A stretch of DNA of 64,000 bases from Prevotella sp. UBA2725 (lineage in GTDB: Bacteria > Bacteroidota > Bacteroidia > Bacteroidales > Bacteroidaceae). Location: positions 13,480 to 77,479 of the forward strand of contig DEKJ01000051.1 of NCBI GenBank assembly GCA_002353825.1. The letters are read 5' to 3'. Shown one piece after another: positions 33,241 to 41,163 of the stretch (position 1 is its first letter; every line of letters starts with the position of its first letter). Under the pieces are notes generated by a model. It did not search any database. It was not told the DNA's origin and worked only from the letters and a program-made list of their open reading frames with translations. Position numbers and translations under genes: made by a program.

Positions 33241-33248
33241 CAAAGTTA
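33241..33248 (-). promoter_or_regulatory. -7 box of the korAB promoter
   Basis: TAACTTTG on the minus strand lies about 83 bases before the korA start. It indicates that korAB is transcribed independently of the hotdog genes upstream. Confidence 0.55.
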
Positions 33249-33317
33249 AGGTAAGTTTTTCAATCTTCAAAACTTTAGACTGATTATTTATACCTTTTTT
33301 ATGCAGATCACTCTGTT

Positions 33318-33344
33318 GGTGCGGACGGCCACAAGGGCCGCACC
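33318..33344 (-). terminator. Hairpin between hotdog genes and korA
   Basis: GGTGCGG (33,318-33,324) pairs with CCGCACC (33,338-33,344) with a short further stem inside. It lies directly after the second hotdog gene and before the kor promoter. There is no clear T run, so its role as terminator is likely but not certain. Confidence 0.4.
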
Positions 33345-33349
33345 CTGCA

Positions 33350-33724
33350 TTATATACCTTGTGCGGTGAACGAAAGCTGGGCGAAGGTCTTGTTATCTTT
33401 GATCACATTCACCTTAGCCTTCACACTATCTTCGTTGTTATCAATCTTGGTAAATACAAAATCAACCTCTGGTGTCTCTATTGGCGAGAGGATGTGCAGG
33501 AACTTGATGTTCTTAGCCTCGGATATCTCAAGCTGCCTACCTGTGAGATCTTCGAGCAATTCGAGAGCCGTCTCTACCATGCATACGCCTGGTGTGATGG
33601 GATTGTTTGGAAAATGGGCCCTATAGATGAAGCAGTCTTTGTCGAGTGCTACATGATAAATAGTGGCAGCATCATTGGTCTCATAAGAGACCACTTTATA
33701 TAATACATTATTTAATATAGTCAT
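33350..33724 (-). CDS. FabZ-like hotdog dehydratase
   Basis: This 124-residue protein has the hotdog-fold dehydratase pattern AHFPNNPITPGVCMVE (active-site histidine in AHFP, glutamate in MVE). FabZ/FabA-like enzymes dehydrate 3-hydroxyacyl-ACP. It is shorter and more divergent than the housekeeping FabZ and follows a second hotdog gene by 12 bases, so the two may act together on an unusual fatty acyl or polyene chain. No ketosynthase or acyl carrier gene is next to them in this window. Confidence 0.72.
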   Translation of the reverse strand: MTILNNVLYKVVSYETNDAATIYHVALDKDCFIYRAHFPNNPITPGVCMVETALELLEDLTGRQLEISEAKNIKFLHILSPIETPEVDFVFTKIDNNEDSVKAKVNVIKDNKTFAQLSFTAQGI

Positions 33725-33736
33725 GATAGCATCTAT

Positions 33737-34189
33737 TTATTTCGTTTCACTTACGGACAGTTTCACTTGGGAGGTGGCGAGGACTTTTCCATCCTCCTCA
33801 ATCTTTGCCTCGGCGAGGGTCATGCCCATTACTTCTGCTACGATGGATAGAGTCGTATCTATTGTTGAGCCAGCATGTGGGTGGCCGAGTACCTTGAGGT
33901 CTCTCACGGCAGCAATAACACCTATTTGGATACCTTTCTTAAGGATATACTTGTTCACGTAGCCGATGCGAGCAGCACAGGTCTGAGCGATGTTCTCGAT
34001 CATGCCTGCCGTGGCAAACTGACCGTTGACAGAAAAGATGTTTTCATCGGTGACATGCATACGAGTCTTAACCTGGGCGTCATCGTAATGAGTCAGTTCA
34101 CTGATCATAACGAACGGCTCCTGCTGAGGAAGCAACGTATGGATATCGATGCTTTTCAAGAAGTCTTCTGTTGGATGTGTATAGTCCAT
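33737..34189 (-). CDS. Hotdog-fold 3-hydroxyacyl-ACP dehydratase-like protein
   Basis: This 150-residue protein begins with LLPQQEPFVMISEL and continues GQFATAGMIENIAQTCAARIGYVNKYILKKG, the pattern of ApeP/FabA-like hotdog proteins that occur in aryl-polyene or flexirubin-type clusters of Bacteroidota. It lacks the usual HF-P histidine motif, so it may be a partner or a thioesterase/binding subunit rather than an active dehydratase. A -7 box (TAAGTTTG at 34,245-34,238) and a 7-bp tandem repeat lie upstream. Confidence 0.65.
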   Translation of the reverse strand: MDYTHPTEDFLKSIDIHTLLPQQEPFVMISELTHYDDAQVKTRMHVTDENIFSVNGQFATAGMIENIAQTCAARIGYVNKYILKKGIQIGVIAAVRDLKVLGHPHAGSTIDTTLSIVAEVMGMTLAEAKIEEDGKVLATSQVKLSVSETK

Positions 34190-34200
34190 GTCTCTAATTT

Positions 34201-34227
34201 GTAATTAGTAATTAGTAATTAGTAATT
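34201..34227 (-). repeat. 7-bp tandem repeat in the hotdog-gene leader
   Basis: GTAATTA is repeated nearly four times (34,201-34,227). It lies between the -7 box at 34,238-34,245 and the ATG at 34,189, so it is in the predicted 5' untranslated region. Changes in copy number could alter translation; this is inference. Confidence 0.6.
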
Positions 34228-34349
34228 GATTACTCCGCAAACTTACAAAAAAAGAAGGAGACGACGGGTCTCAAGGTGGAGAAAAATTCACGAATGTTTC
34301 AAAATCGTCTTAAAATGTTTCCTATTGGTGTAATTTTACACTTTAATCT

Positions 34350-34379
34350 TTGTCGTTTCAATGAGAAAAGGTAACTTTG
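34350..34379 (+). promoter_or_regulatory. Promoter of the xylose-type operon
   Basis: TTG (34,350-34,352) and TAACTTTG (34,372-34,379) are separated by exactly 19 bases, a near-ideal Bacteroidota promoter. The predicted start is about 16 bases before the symporter ATG. Confidence 0.7.
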
Positions 34380-34398
34380 CAAGAAAATAAACCTAAAA

Positions 34399-35880
34399 AT
34401 GGAATATCAAGAAAAAGGCAGTAAAGGTTACCTGGCTGCCATCGTTATGGTCGCTGTTTTGGGCGGCTTGCTCTTCGGATATGACACGGCCGTCATCTCC
34501 GGAGCAGAGAAAGGTCTTCAGGCTTTCTTCCTCGGTGCACCTGACTTCAAGTACACCGACTTCATGCATGGCTTCACGTCGTCGTCGGCGTTGATAGGAT
34601 GTATCATCGGCTCCGGTCTCTCCGGCCTCTTTGCCAGTAAGTTCGGTCGCAAGCGTTCGCTGGTCTTTGCCGGCATCTGCTTCTTCATATCCGCTTGGGG
34701 TAGTATGAATCCGGAGACTTTTGGATTGCTGCCTTACGGCAAACCGACTTGGAACCTACTCGTGGTCTTCAACCTCTATCGTATCCTTGGTGGCATCGGA
34801 GTGGGTATGGCTTCCGCTATCTGTCCTATGTATATAGGTGAGATTGCTCCAAGTAATATCCGGGGCATGCTCGTCAGCTTCAATCAGTTCGCCATCATCT
34901 TCGGTCAGTTGGTGGTTTATTTCGTCAACTTCCTCATTCTTGGTTCCCATACCAACCCTATCATCGAGAGTATTGGTCAAGGCTTCTCTCAGGTTATGCC
35001 TGGAAGCGATCCTTGGACGATCACAACAGGCTGGAGATATATGTTCGGCTCGGAGTGTGTGCCGGCTGGTCTGTTCACAATCCTTATCTGCTTCGTTCCT
35101 GAGACGCCTCGTTATCTAGTGATGATTGGTCAGGAGAACAAAGCTTTGTCAGTTCTCTCACGTATCAATGGATTCAAGGTGGCCCAGCAGACTATTGCTG
35201 ATATTAAGAATACGGTCACAGAGAAGAAAGAGAAACTTTTCTCTTTTGGTTTCATGTGTGTCTTCGTGGGAATCATGCTCTCTGTGTTCCAGCAGACAGT
35301 GGGTATCAATGCAGTGCTCTATTATGCTCCTCGTATATTCTCCGACATGGGTATGAGCAATCCAATGATGCAGACAGTGATCATGGGCGTGGTAAACATC
35401 AGTTTCACGCTTGTCGCTGTGTTCACGGTGGAGAAACTTGGACGTAAGCCGTTGCTTATCAGTGGTTCTATCGGCATGGCTATCGGTGCTTTCGGTGTGG
35501 CGCTGACCTTTGGCAATGCTGCTCTGAGCACTATCACGATGCTGTCTATTATGGTTTATTCTGCCAGCTTCATGTTCTCCTGGGGCCCTATCTGCTGGGT
35601 TTATATGGCAGAGCTCTTCCCGAATACAATCCGTAGTCAGGCTACAGCTATCGCTGTGGCATTCCAGTGGATCTTCAACTTCATCGTTTCTTCTACCTTC
35701 GTCCCGATGTTCAACATGCATCTCGTCAAGGGTGACAACTTCGGTCATTGGTTCACCTACGGTCTTTATGGCATTATCTGTGTCATTGCAGCTCTCTTCG
35801 TTTGGAAACTCGTGCCGGAGACGAAAGGCAAGACGCTGGAAGATATGACGAACCTTTGGAAACAAAGATTGAAAAAATGA
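34399..35880 (+). CDS. xylE: Sugar:H+ symporter (XylE-like MFS)
   Basis: This 493-residue sugar-porter family protein has about 12 membrane segments with GGLLFGYDTAVISGA in the first, FGRKRSL in loop 2-3, PETPRYL after helix 6 and PETKGKTLE at the end, all typical of the XylE/GLUT group. With xylulokinase and the isomerase that follow, import of D-xylose or a related pentose is likely. It is the first gene of a three-gene operon with a strong promoter. Confidence 0.85.
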   Translation: MEYQEKGSKGYLAAIVMVAVLGGLLFGYDTAVISGAEKGLQAFFLGAPDFKYTDFMHGFTSSSALIGCIIGSGLSGLFASKFGRKRSLVFAGICFFISAWGSMNPETFGLLPYGKPTWNLLVVFNLYRILGGIGVGMASAICPMYIGEIAPSNIRGMLVSFNQFAIIFGQLVVYFVNFLILGSHTNPIIESIGQGFSQVMPGSDPWTITTGWRYMFGSECVPAGLFTILICFVPETPRYLVMIGQENKALSVLSRINGFKVAQQTIADIKNTVTEKKEKLFSFGFMCVFVGIMLSVFQQTVGINAVLYYAPRIFSDMGMSNPMMQTVIMGVVNISFTLVAVFTVEKLGRKPLLISGSIGMAIGAFGVALTFGNAALSTITMLSIMVYSASFMFSWGPICWVYMAELFPNTIRSQATAIAVAFQWIFNFIVSSTFVPMFNMHLVKGDNFGHWFTYGLYGIICVIAALFVWKLVPETKGKTLEDMTNLWKQRLKK

Positions 35881-35911
35881 AAGATTGAAAAAATGAAAGA
35901 TTAAAAGAAAT

Positions 35912-37408
35912 ATGAGCAAACAATATCTTTTAGGCTTCGACGTAGGCAGTAGCAGCGTCAAGGCTTCTTTGGTGGAGGTTGAGAGTGGCGCTATAGCAGC
36001 CACGGCTTTCTTCCCGGAGAGTGAGGCTCCTATCAAGGCTGTCAAAGCCGGATGGGCGGAGCAAGACCCACAGATGTGGTGGGATAATGCTAAACTTTCA
36101 CTGGCTAAGATTATGGCCGAGACAGGTGCCAAGGGAGAGGACATCAAGGCCATCGGTATCTCCTATCAGATGCACGGCTTGGTGTGTGTGGATAAAGACA
36201 AAAAGGTGCTGCGCGATAGCATCATTTGGTGCGACTCTCGTGCCGTACCATATGGTGAGAAAGCTCTCCGCGACCTTGGCGCTGAGAAATGTCTCGGTCA
36301 TTTGCTCAACTCCCCTGGTAACTTCACAGCTGCCAAGCTGGCATGGGTGAAGGAGAATGAACCGGATCTGTATAGTAAGATTGACAAGATCATGCTTCCG
36401 GGTGATTATATCGCTATGAAACTCAGTGGCTCTGTCAATACAACAGTCGAGGGCTTGTCAGAAGGAATGTTCTGGGACTTCAAGGAGAAGCAGCCCGCAC
36501 AGTTCCTGCTCGATTACTTCGGATTTGACAAGAATCTGCTGGCTCCTACTGTTCCGACCTTCTCTGTACAGGCTGAGGTGAGTCGTGAGGCTGCCGCTGA
36601 GACAGGCTTGAAGGAAGGTACGCCTATCAGTTACCGTGCCGGTGATCAGCCTAACAATGCTGTGAGTCTCAACGTGTTCAATCCGGGTGAAATTGCTTCC
36701 ACGGCAGGTACATCTGGCGTGGTCTATGGCGTGCTCGGGAATGTCAATTATGATCCGAAGAGCCGTGTGAACACGTTCGCCCATGTCAACTACACGAAGG
36801 AGCAGACACGTCTTGGTGTATTGCTTTGTATCAATGGTACAGGCATTCTCAATGCTTGGGTCCGTCGTAATGTGGCTCCGGAAGGTATGTCTTATAGTGA
36901 AATGAATGAGGTGGCTGCTAAGGTGCCTATCGGGAGTGAAGGGGTCACGGTCATTCCTTTTGGCAATGGTGCCGAGCGTGTGCTTGAGAATGAAGACCTC
37001 GGTTGCTCCATTCACGGGCTAAACTTCAATAAACACACCCGTGCTCACGTCATGCGTGCAGAGCAGGAAGGTATCGTCTTCAGTTTCTGCTATGGCATGG
37101 AGGTCATGCGGCAGATGGGTATGAAGATCAATACCATCCACGCCGGTAAAGCGAACATGTTCCTCAACCCGGTCTTCCGTGATACGTTGGCTTCTACTTC
37201 CGGAGCAACCATTGAACTCTATGAGACTGATGGAAGCGTTGGCGCTGCAAAGGGCGCTGGCATGGGTGCCGGAATCTATAAGGATCACGATGAAGCTTTC
37301 GCCACCTTGAAGAAACTTGCTGTCATCGAGCCTGATAGCCGCAATGAGGCAGCTTATAAGGAAGCCTATGAGCGCTGGAAAGCCGTATTGAAGAAAGAAC
37401 TGAAATAA
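35912..37408 (+). CDS. xylB: Xylulokinase (FGGY family)
   Basis: This 498-residue FGGY-family sugar kinase begins LLGFDVGSSSVKASLV (ATP-binding) and contains YQMHGLVCVD, the xylulokinase signature, and GAAKGAGMGAGIY near the C terminus. It would phosphorylate D-xylulose to D-xylulose 5-phosphate. It lies 31 bases after the symporter and 23 bases before the isomerase gene. An L-ribulose-type specificity is less likely from the MHG motif. Confidence 0.85.
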   Translation: MSKQYLLGFDVGSSSVKASLVEVESGAIAATAFFPESEAPIKAVKAGWAEQDPQMWWDNAKLSLAKIMAETGAKGEDIKAIGISYQMHGLVCVDKDKKVLRDSIIWCDSRAVPYGEKALRDLGAEKCLGHLLNSPGNFTAAKLAWVKENEPDLYSKIDKIMLPGDYIAMKLSGSVNTTVEGLSEGMFWDFKEKQPAQFLLDYFGFDKNLLAPTVPTFSVQAEVSREAAAETGLKEGTPISYRAGDQPNNAVSLNVFNPGEIASTAGTSGVVYGVLGNVNYDPKSRVNTFAHVNYTKEQTRLGVLLCINGTGILNAWVRRNVAPEGMSYSEMNEVAAKVPIGSEGVTVIPFGNGAERVLENEDLGCSIHGLNFNKHTRAHVMRAEQEGIVFSFCYGMEVMRQMGMKINTIHAGKANMFLNPVFRDTLASTSGATIELYETDGSVGAAKGAGMGAGIYKDHDEAFATLKKLAVIEPDSRNEAAYKEAYERWKAVLKKELK

Positions 37409-37431
37409 TAAACATATAAACAAAAAACATT

Positions 37432-38916
37432 ATGAAAAGCACAAACATTCCTACAGTAAAGCTCGGTATCATTGCCGTTAGCCGTGACTGTTTCCCAATT
37501 AAGCTCTCGACCCAGCGTCGTGAGAACATTGTAAAAGCATATAAGGGCGAGATCTATGACTGCCCCACTACCGTTGAGAACGATGCTGATATGCTCAAGG
37601 CTCTCGAGGAAGTGAAGGGTGCTGGCTGCAATGCCCTTGTGGTATTCCTTGGCAACTTCGGTCCTGAGACTCCTGAGACGCTTATCGCTCAGAAGTTTGA
37701 TGGTCCTTGCATGTTCGTGGCTGCTGCTGAGGGTGACGGCGATATGATCAATGGCCGTGGTGATGCTTATTGTGGTATGCTTAATTGCAGCTACAACCTT
37801 GGCATGCGTCACTTGAAGGGTTATATTCCCTCCTACCCCGTTGGTACTGCTGACGACATCGCTAAGATGATCGAGGACTTCATCCCTGTGGCTCGTACAA
37901 TCATCGGTTTGAAGGGCTTGAAGATCATCACTTTCGGTCCTCGTCCACAGGATTTCTTCGCTTGCAATGCTCCTATCAAGGGTCTCTATGAGCTTGGTGT
38001 GGAGATTGAGGAGAACTCTGAGCTTGATCTTCTGGTTGCTTATCGCCAGCATAAGGACGATAAGCGTATCCCCGAGGTATGCGAGAGCATGCGTAAGGAG
38101 ATGGGTGAAGGTCGTTACTATGAGAGTCTGCTGACTCGTATGGCTCAGTTTGAGATTACTTTGCTCGACTGGGCTGAGGAGCACAAGGGCAGCCGTCAGT
38201 ATGTAGCCTTTGCTGATAAGTGCTGGCCTGCTTTCCCGAAGGAGTTTGGTTTCGAGCCTTGCTATGTCAACTCCCGTCTCGTCTCCCGTGGCATCCCTGT
38301 AGCTTGCGAGGTGGATATCTATGGCGCTCTCTCTGAGTACATCGGCATGTGCGCAAGTGGCGATACCGTGACACTGCTCGATATCAACAACTCTACACCG
38401 AAGTACATCTACGATGAGGACATCGTGAAGAAGTATGGTGACAAGTACACATTGAAGGATACCTTCATGGGCTTCCATTGCGGTAACACACCTTCTTGCA
38501 AGATGTGCGCTAACCGTGCTATCAAGTTCCAGCTCATCCAGAACCGTCTGCTGGAGAATGGCGGCAAGCCAGACTTCACCCGTGGCACGCTGGAGGGCGA
38601 CATTGCTCCGAGCGAGATCACGTTCTATCGTCTGCAGTGCGACAGCGAGGGTACACTCCGCTCTTATATTGCTCAGGGTGAGGTACTTGATGTTCCTACC
38701 CGTTCGTTCGGTGGCATCGGTATCTTCGCTATTCCTGAGATGGGCCGTTTCTATCGTCACGTCCTCATCGAGAAGCATTATCCTCACCATGGCGCTGTAG
38801 CCTTTGCTCATGTCGGCAAGACCCTCTACAACGTCTTCCGCTATCTCGGTATCCAGGATATCGCTTACAACCAGCCGAAGAACCTGCCGTATCCGACAGA
38901 GAATCCGTTCGAATAA
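37432..38916 (+). CDS. L-fucose/L-arabinose isomerase family protein
   Basis: This 494-residue protein belongs to the FucI/AraA fold family (AAEGDGDMINGRGDAYCGM, CWPAFPKEFGFEPCYVNS, EVDIYGALSEYIGMC, FHCGNTPSCKMC), not to the TIM-barrel XylA family. It is the third gene of an operon with a xylose-type symporter and xylulokinase, in the place where XylA would be expected. It may isomerise an aldopentose or act on fucose/D-arabinose. The exact sugar cannot be read from sequence; the gene order argues for a pentose feeding xylulokinase. Confidence 0.75.
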   Translation: MKSTNIPTVKLGIIAVSRDCFPIKLSTQRRENIVKAYKGEIYDCPTTVENDADMLKALEEVKGAGCNALVVFLGNFGPETPETLIAQKFDGPCMFVAAAEGDGDMINGRGDAYCGMLNCSYNLGMRHLKGYIPSYPVGTADDIAKMIEDFIPVARTIIGLKGLKIITFGPRPQDFFACNAPIKGLYELGVEIEENSELDLLVAYRQHKDDKRIPEVCESMRKEMGEGRYYESLLTRMAQFEITLLDWAEEHKGSRQYVAFADKCWPAFPKEFGFEPCYVNSRLVSRGIPVACEVDIYGALSEYIGMCASGDTVTLLDINNSTPKYIYDEDIVKKYGDKYTLKDTFMGFHCGNTPSCKMCANRAIKFQLIQNRLLENGGKPDFTRGTLEGDIAPSEITFYRLQCDSEGTLRSYIAQGEVLDVPTRSFGGIGIFAIPEMGRFYRHVLIEKHYPHHGAVAFAHVGKTLYNVFRYLGIQDIAYNQPKNLPYPTENPFE

Positions 38917-38943
38917 TACTGAGGCCTGCGGGCCCTCTCCCCT

Positions 38944-38967
38944 CCCTCCCCCAAACAAGGGGGAGGG
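38944..38967 (+). terminator. GC-rich hairpin after the isomerase gene
   Basis: CCCTCCCCC (38,944-38,952) pairs with GGGGGAGGG (38,959-38,967). There is no strong T run, but it is the first of two hairpins between convergent genes. Confidence 0.5.
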
Positions 38968-38999
38968 TTGATATGTTTCAAGAGTAATTAAACTATAAA

Positions 39000-39040
39000 G
39001 GGTGGAAGCAATAGGTTAAACTATGCTTCCACCCTTATTT
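39000..39040. terminator. Terminator between convergent genes
   Basis: GGGTGGAAGCA (39,000-39,010) pairs perfectly with TGCTTCCACCC (39,024-39,034), followed by a T-rich tract on the plus strand. It ends the sugar operon. Confidence 0.8.
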
Positions 39041-39048
39041 TATTCTAT

Positions 39049-39152
39049 TGTTTGTCGAACGTCGAATGATTGTTTGTCGAACGTCGAATGATTGTTTGTC
39101 GAACGTCGAACGATTGTTTGTCGAACGTCGAACGATTATTTGTCGAACGTCA
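39049..39152. repeat. 22-bp tandem repeat array, 4.7 units
   Basis: Four full 22-bp units start at 39,049, 39,071, 39,093 and 39,115 (TGTTTGTCGAACGTCGAAyG plus two bases), and a partial fifth at 39,137. Units differ only at one base, so homogenisation is recent. The array is in the gap between the convergent sugar operon and the pectin locus. Confidence 0.85.
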
Positions 39153-39168
39153 GCAAATGAAACTTCTC

Positions 39169-41154
39169 TTATTTGATGACAAATTTCTTGCCATTTTGAA
39201 TGTAGATTCCAGCTGGAAGATCGTGAAGAGACGTGCTGACTCGGCGGCCTTGGAGGTCATAAACGGAATTGTTCATCTGTTTTTTCTCTGCGGGAATAAT
39301 ATGGATAGCGGTTGCAGCAGAAGTGTAAAGGATAATATCTGCAGCAATCTGCTTTGTCTTCACTGTGAATGTCAACGAGTTCTCTACGGGTGTTGTGAAT
39401 GTGAAAGTATAATCTTTCTCACTCTTATCTGTCGGGAACGTATAGACTGTTGGATCATAGTCTGTCCCCGCAACTTCTGAGATACCGGCGTCTTTATCGG
39501 CATAGTTGTTGCGACCTTTAATTTCCATCTTAGTGATCTTCAGTCCTGAAGGAATCGTGATGGTATGAGTCATTGCGCTGTACTTAATATATCCATCTGA
39601 TGTCTTGTCGTAAGTCTTGCTCTTCTCGTTTGTGACAGTGAAGCCATTGCTGAAGATTCCACTGCCTGCTGTCGTTGAGCTAAGAGTCGTCGGACTGAGC
39701 GTATAGATACCTTCATCGGTGACCGTAGATGATGAAGAGGTGGCATTGCACTCATCAGTATAGGTCGTAGCGTACTTCTTCACCCAAATGTTTCCGCCGG
39801 AGACAGATATTTTACTATCGTTCTTGAAGACGAGACTATCAACGAAAGCTGTATAAATTCCCTTGGCTGCACTGATCTGAACATTGTCGAGCGTCACATT
39901 CTTGATGTGGCTCTCAGGACGACCATAGAGGAAGATGGCATAGCCGGTGCTCGTATCTGTTGTCTTCACATTGCGCAGAACGATGTTACGGAAGTTAGGT
40001 GTCGTAGACGTTGAGTCTGCTGGGCTAGCAGCATCTTTTTCGGGTGTGGTATACTGTCCGTCATAGTAGCAATCCATTGAGAATGGATTAGCCACCTTCG
40101 TCATCGTGATGTTTGAGAACACAAAATCGTTCTCTCCTCCTCCACGATCACTATTCGACTTCAGGCGAATGCCGGAAGTTGTGCCATTGAAAGTGATTGA
40201 ATCGAACAAGATGTGCTGAGCTGAACCCGTATAGGATCCTACCGAAGCACCATGTCCCTTCCCAAACTGACAGTTCCATACGTGTACATATTGTCCATTG
40301 GCATCGATAACAACATTGTCATCGCCGTTACTGATATCACAATTATATATGTTCACATAACTGGACCATATAGGGATACCATCAGTGTTATGACTCGGAA
40401 ACTGGCCTTTAGAAGGATTATACTTGATTTCCGAAGCCGGCTCGCGGATGATGACATCATGGATAGTTACATTTGTCCCACGTCCACTCTGTCCTACGGT
40501 GATATTTGTACCAGGAGCATTCTGAATCTTCAGATTACGCACAAGAAAACGCGAACCGTTGTTGAATCGTATGATCCCGCCTCGTTTGATATAGTTGAAG
40601 ATCTTCTTCGTAGAATCGTTCTTGTCTCGCAACTCCCACCAGTCTTGGCCTTGACCGTCGATGACAGACGTAGTAGAGTCTTCACCCTCGATAATAAGAT
40701 CTGTGACGTTTTTATCCTTTGGCGTAATGAAATCTTTCAGTGAAACCGATGAGGTGATTGTTCCTGTTGTTCCAGGATAAGTACCAAACGGCAGAAGCTT
40801 GAGTGTAGCCCCCTTGGCAAGATGAAGGATGGTCTTCGCCTTCATCGTCAACGGACCACAGAGCCACGTACCAGCAGGAATTACAACCATGCCGCCCGTG
40901 GATGGTACAGCATTCAGCGCAGCCTGGATGGCTGATGTATTATCGGAAGATGTAGTGGCGGCTCCGTAATCGGTAATTGTAAAAGTGTTTGCCGATGTTA
41001 TTGCGGGGATGATAGGCAGGCTTACTGCTGTCCATCCCGAAGGCGTATTCTGCGCAGTCTTTTCCGCTGTGACGTCATTGTCGGCAAAGAGCGGTAAAGG
41101 AAAAGCCATGGCAAAAATAGCCATGGCATAATAGATATTCTTTTTAATAATCAT
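39169..41154 (-). CDS. Secreted GH28 polygalacturonase with C-terminal extension
   Basis: This 661-residue protein has a signal peptide, then a GH28 beta-helix with all four family motifs: NTDGI, ISNGDDNVVID, GHGASVGS and GIRLKS, so the catalytic aspartates are present. It hydrolyses polygalacturonan. From about residue 475 it carries an extra ~185-residue beta-rich region missing from the paralogue at 48,267-49,718, ending in VYDLQGRRVS...GIYIQNGKK, a tail common in secreted Prevotella proteins. It is the last gene of the SusC/SusD operon, 9 bases after the DUF4957/5123 gene. Confidence 0.88.
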   Translation of the reverse strand: MIIKKNIYYAMAIFAMAFPLPLFADNDVTAEKTAQNTPSGWTAVSLPIIPAITSANTFTITDYGAATTSSDNTSAIQAALNAVPSTGGMVVIPAGTWLCGPLTMKAKTILHLAKGATLKLLPFGTYPGTTGTITSSVSLKDFITPKDKNVTDLIIEGEDSTTSVIDGQGQDWWELRDKNDSTKKIFNYIKRGGIIRFNNGSRFLVRNLKIQNAPGTNITVGQSGRGTNVTIHDVIIREPASEIKYNPSKGQFPSHNTDGIPIWSSYVNIYNCDISNGDDNVVIDANGQYVHVWNCQFGKGHGASVGSYTGSAQHILFDSITFNGTTSGIRLKSNSDRGGGENDFVFSNITMTKVANPFSMDCYYDGQYTTPEKDAASPADSTSTTPNFRNIVLRNVKTTDTSTGYAIFLYGRPESHIKNVTLDNVQISAAKGIYTAFVDSLVFKNDSKISVSGGNIWVKKYATTYTDECNATSSSSTVTDEGIYTLSPTTLSSTTAGSGIFSNGFTVTNEKSKTYDKTSDGYIKYSAMTHTITIPSGLKITKMEIKGRNNYADKDAGISEVAGTDYDPTVYTFPTDKSEKDYTFTFTTPVENSLTFTVKTKQIAADIILYTSAATAIHIIPAEKKQMNNSVYDLQGRRVSTSLHDLPAGIYIQNGKKFVIK

Positions 41155-41163
41155 AAGCCCAAT

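Noticed and set aside
37366..38958. Long minus-strand frame of 530 codons antisense to the isomerase and xylulokinase
   Set aside because: It is a shadow frame: the plus strand carries conserved enzyme motifs there, and the antisense translation has none.
39049..39152. Possible CRISPR array in the 22-bp repeats
   Set aside because: Units are directly adjacent without spacers, and there are no cas genes in the window. The 35-bp-period repeat at 51,736 has spacers of only 13 bases.
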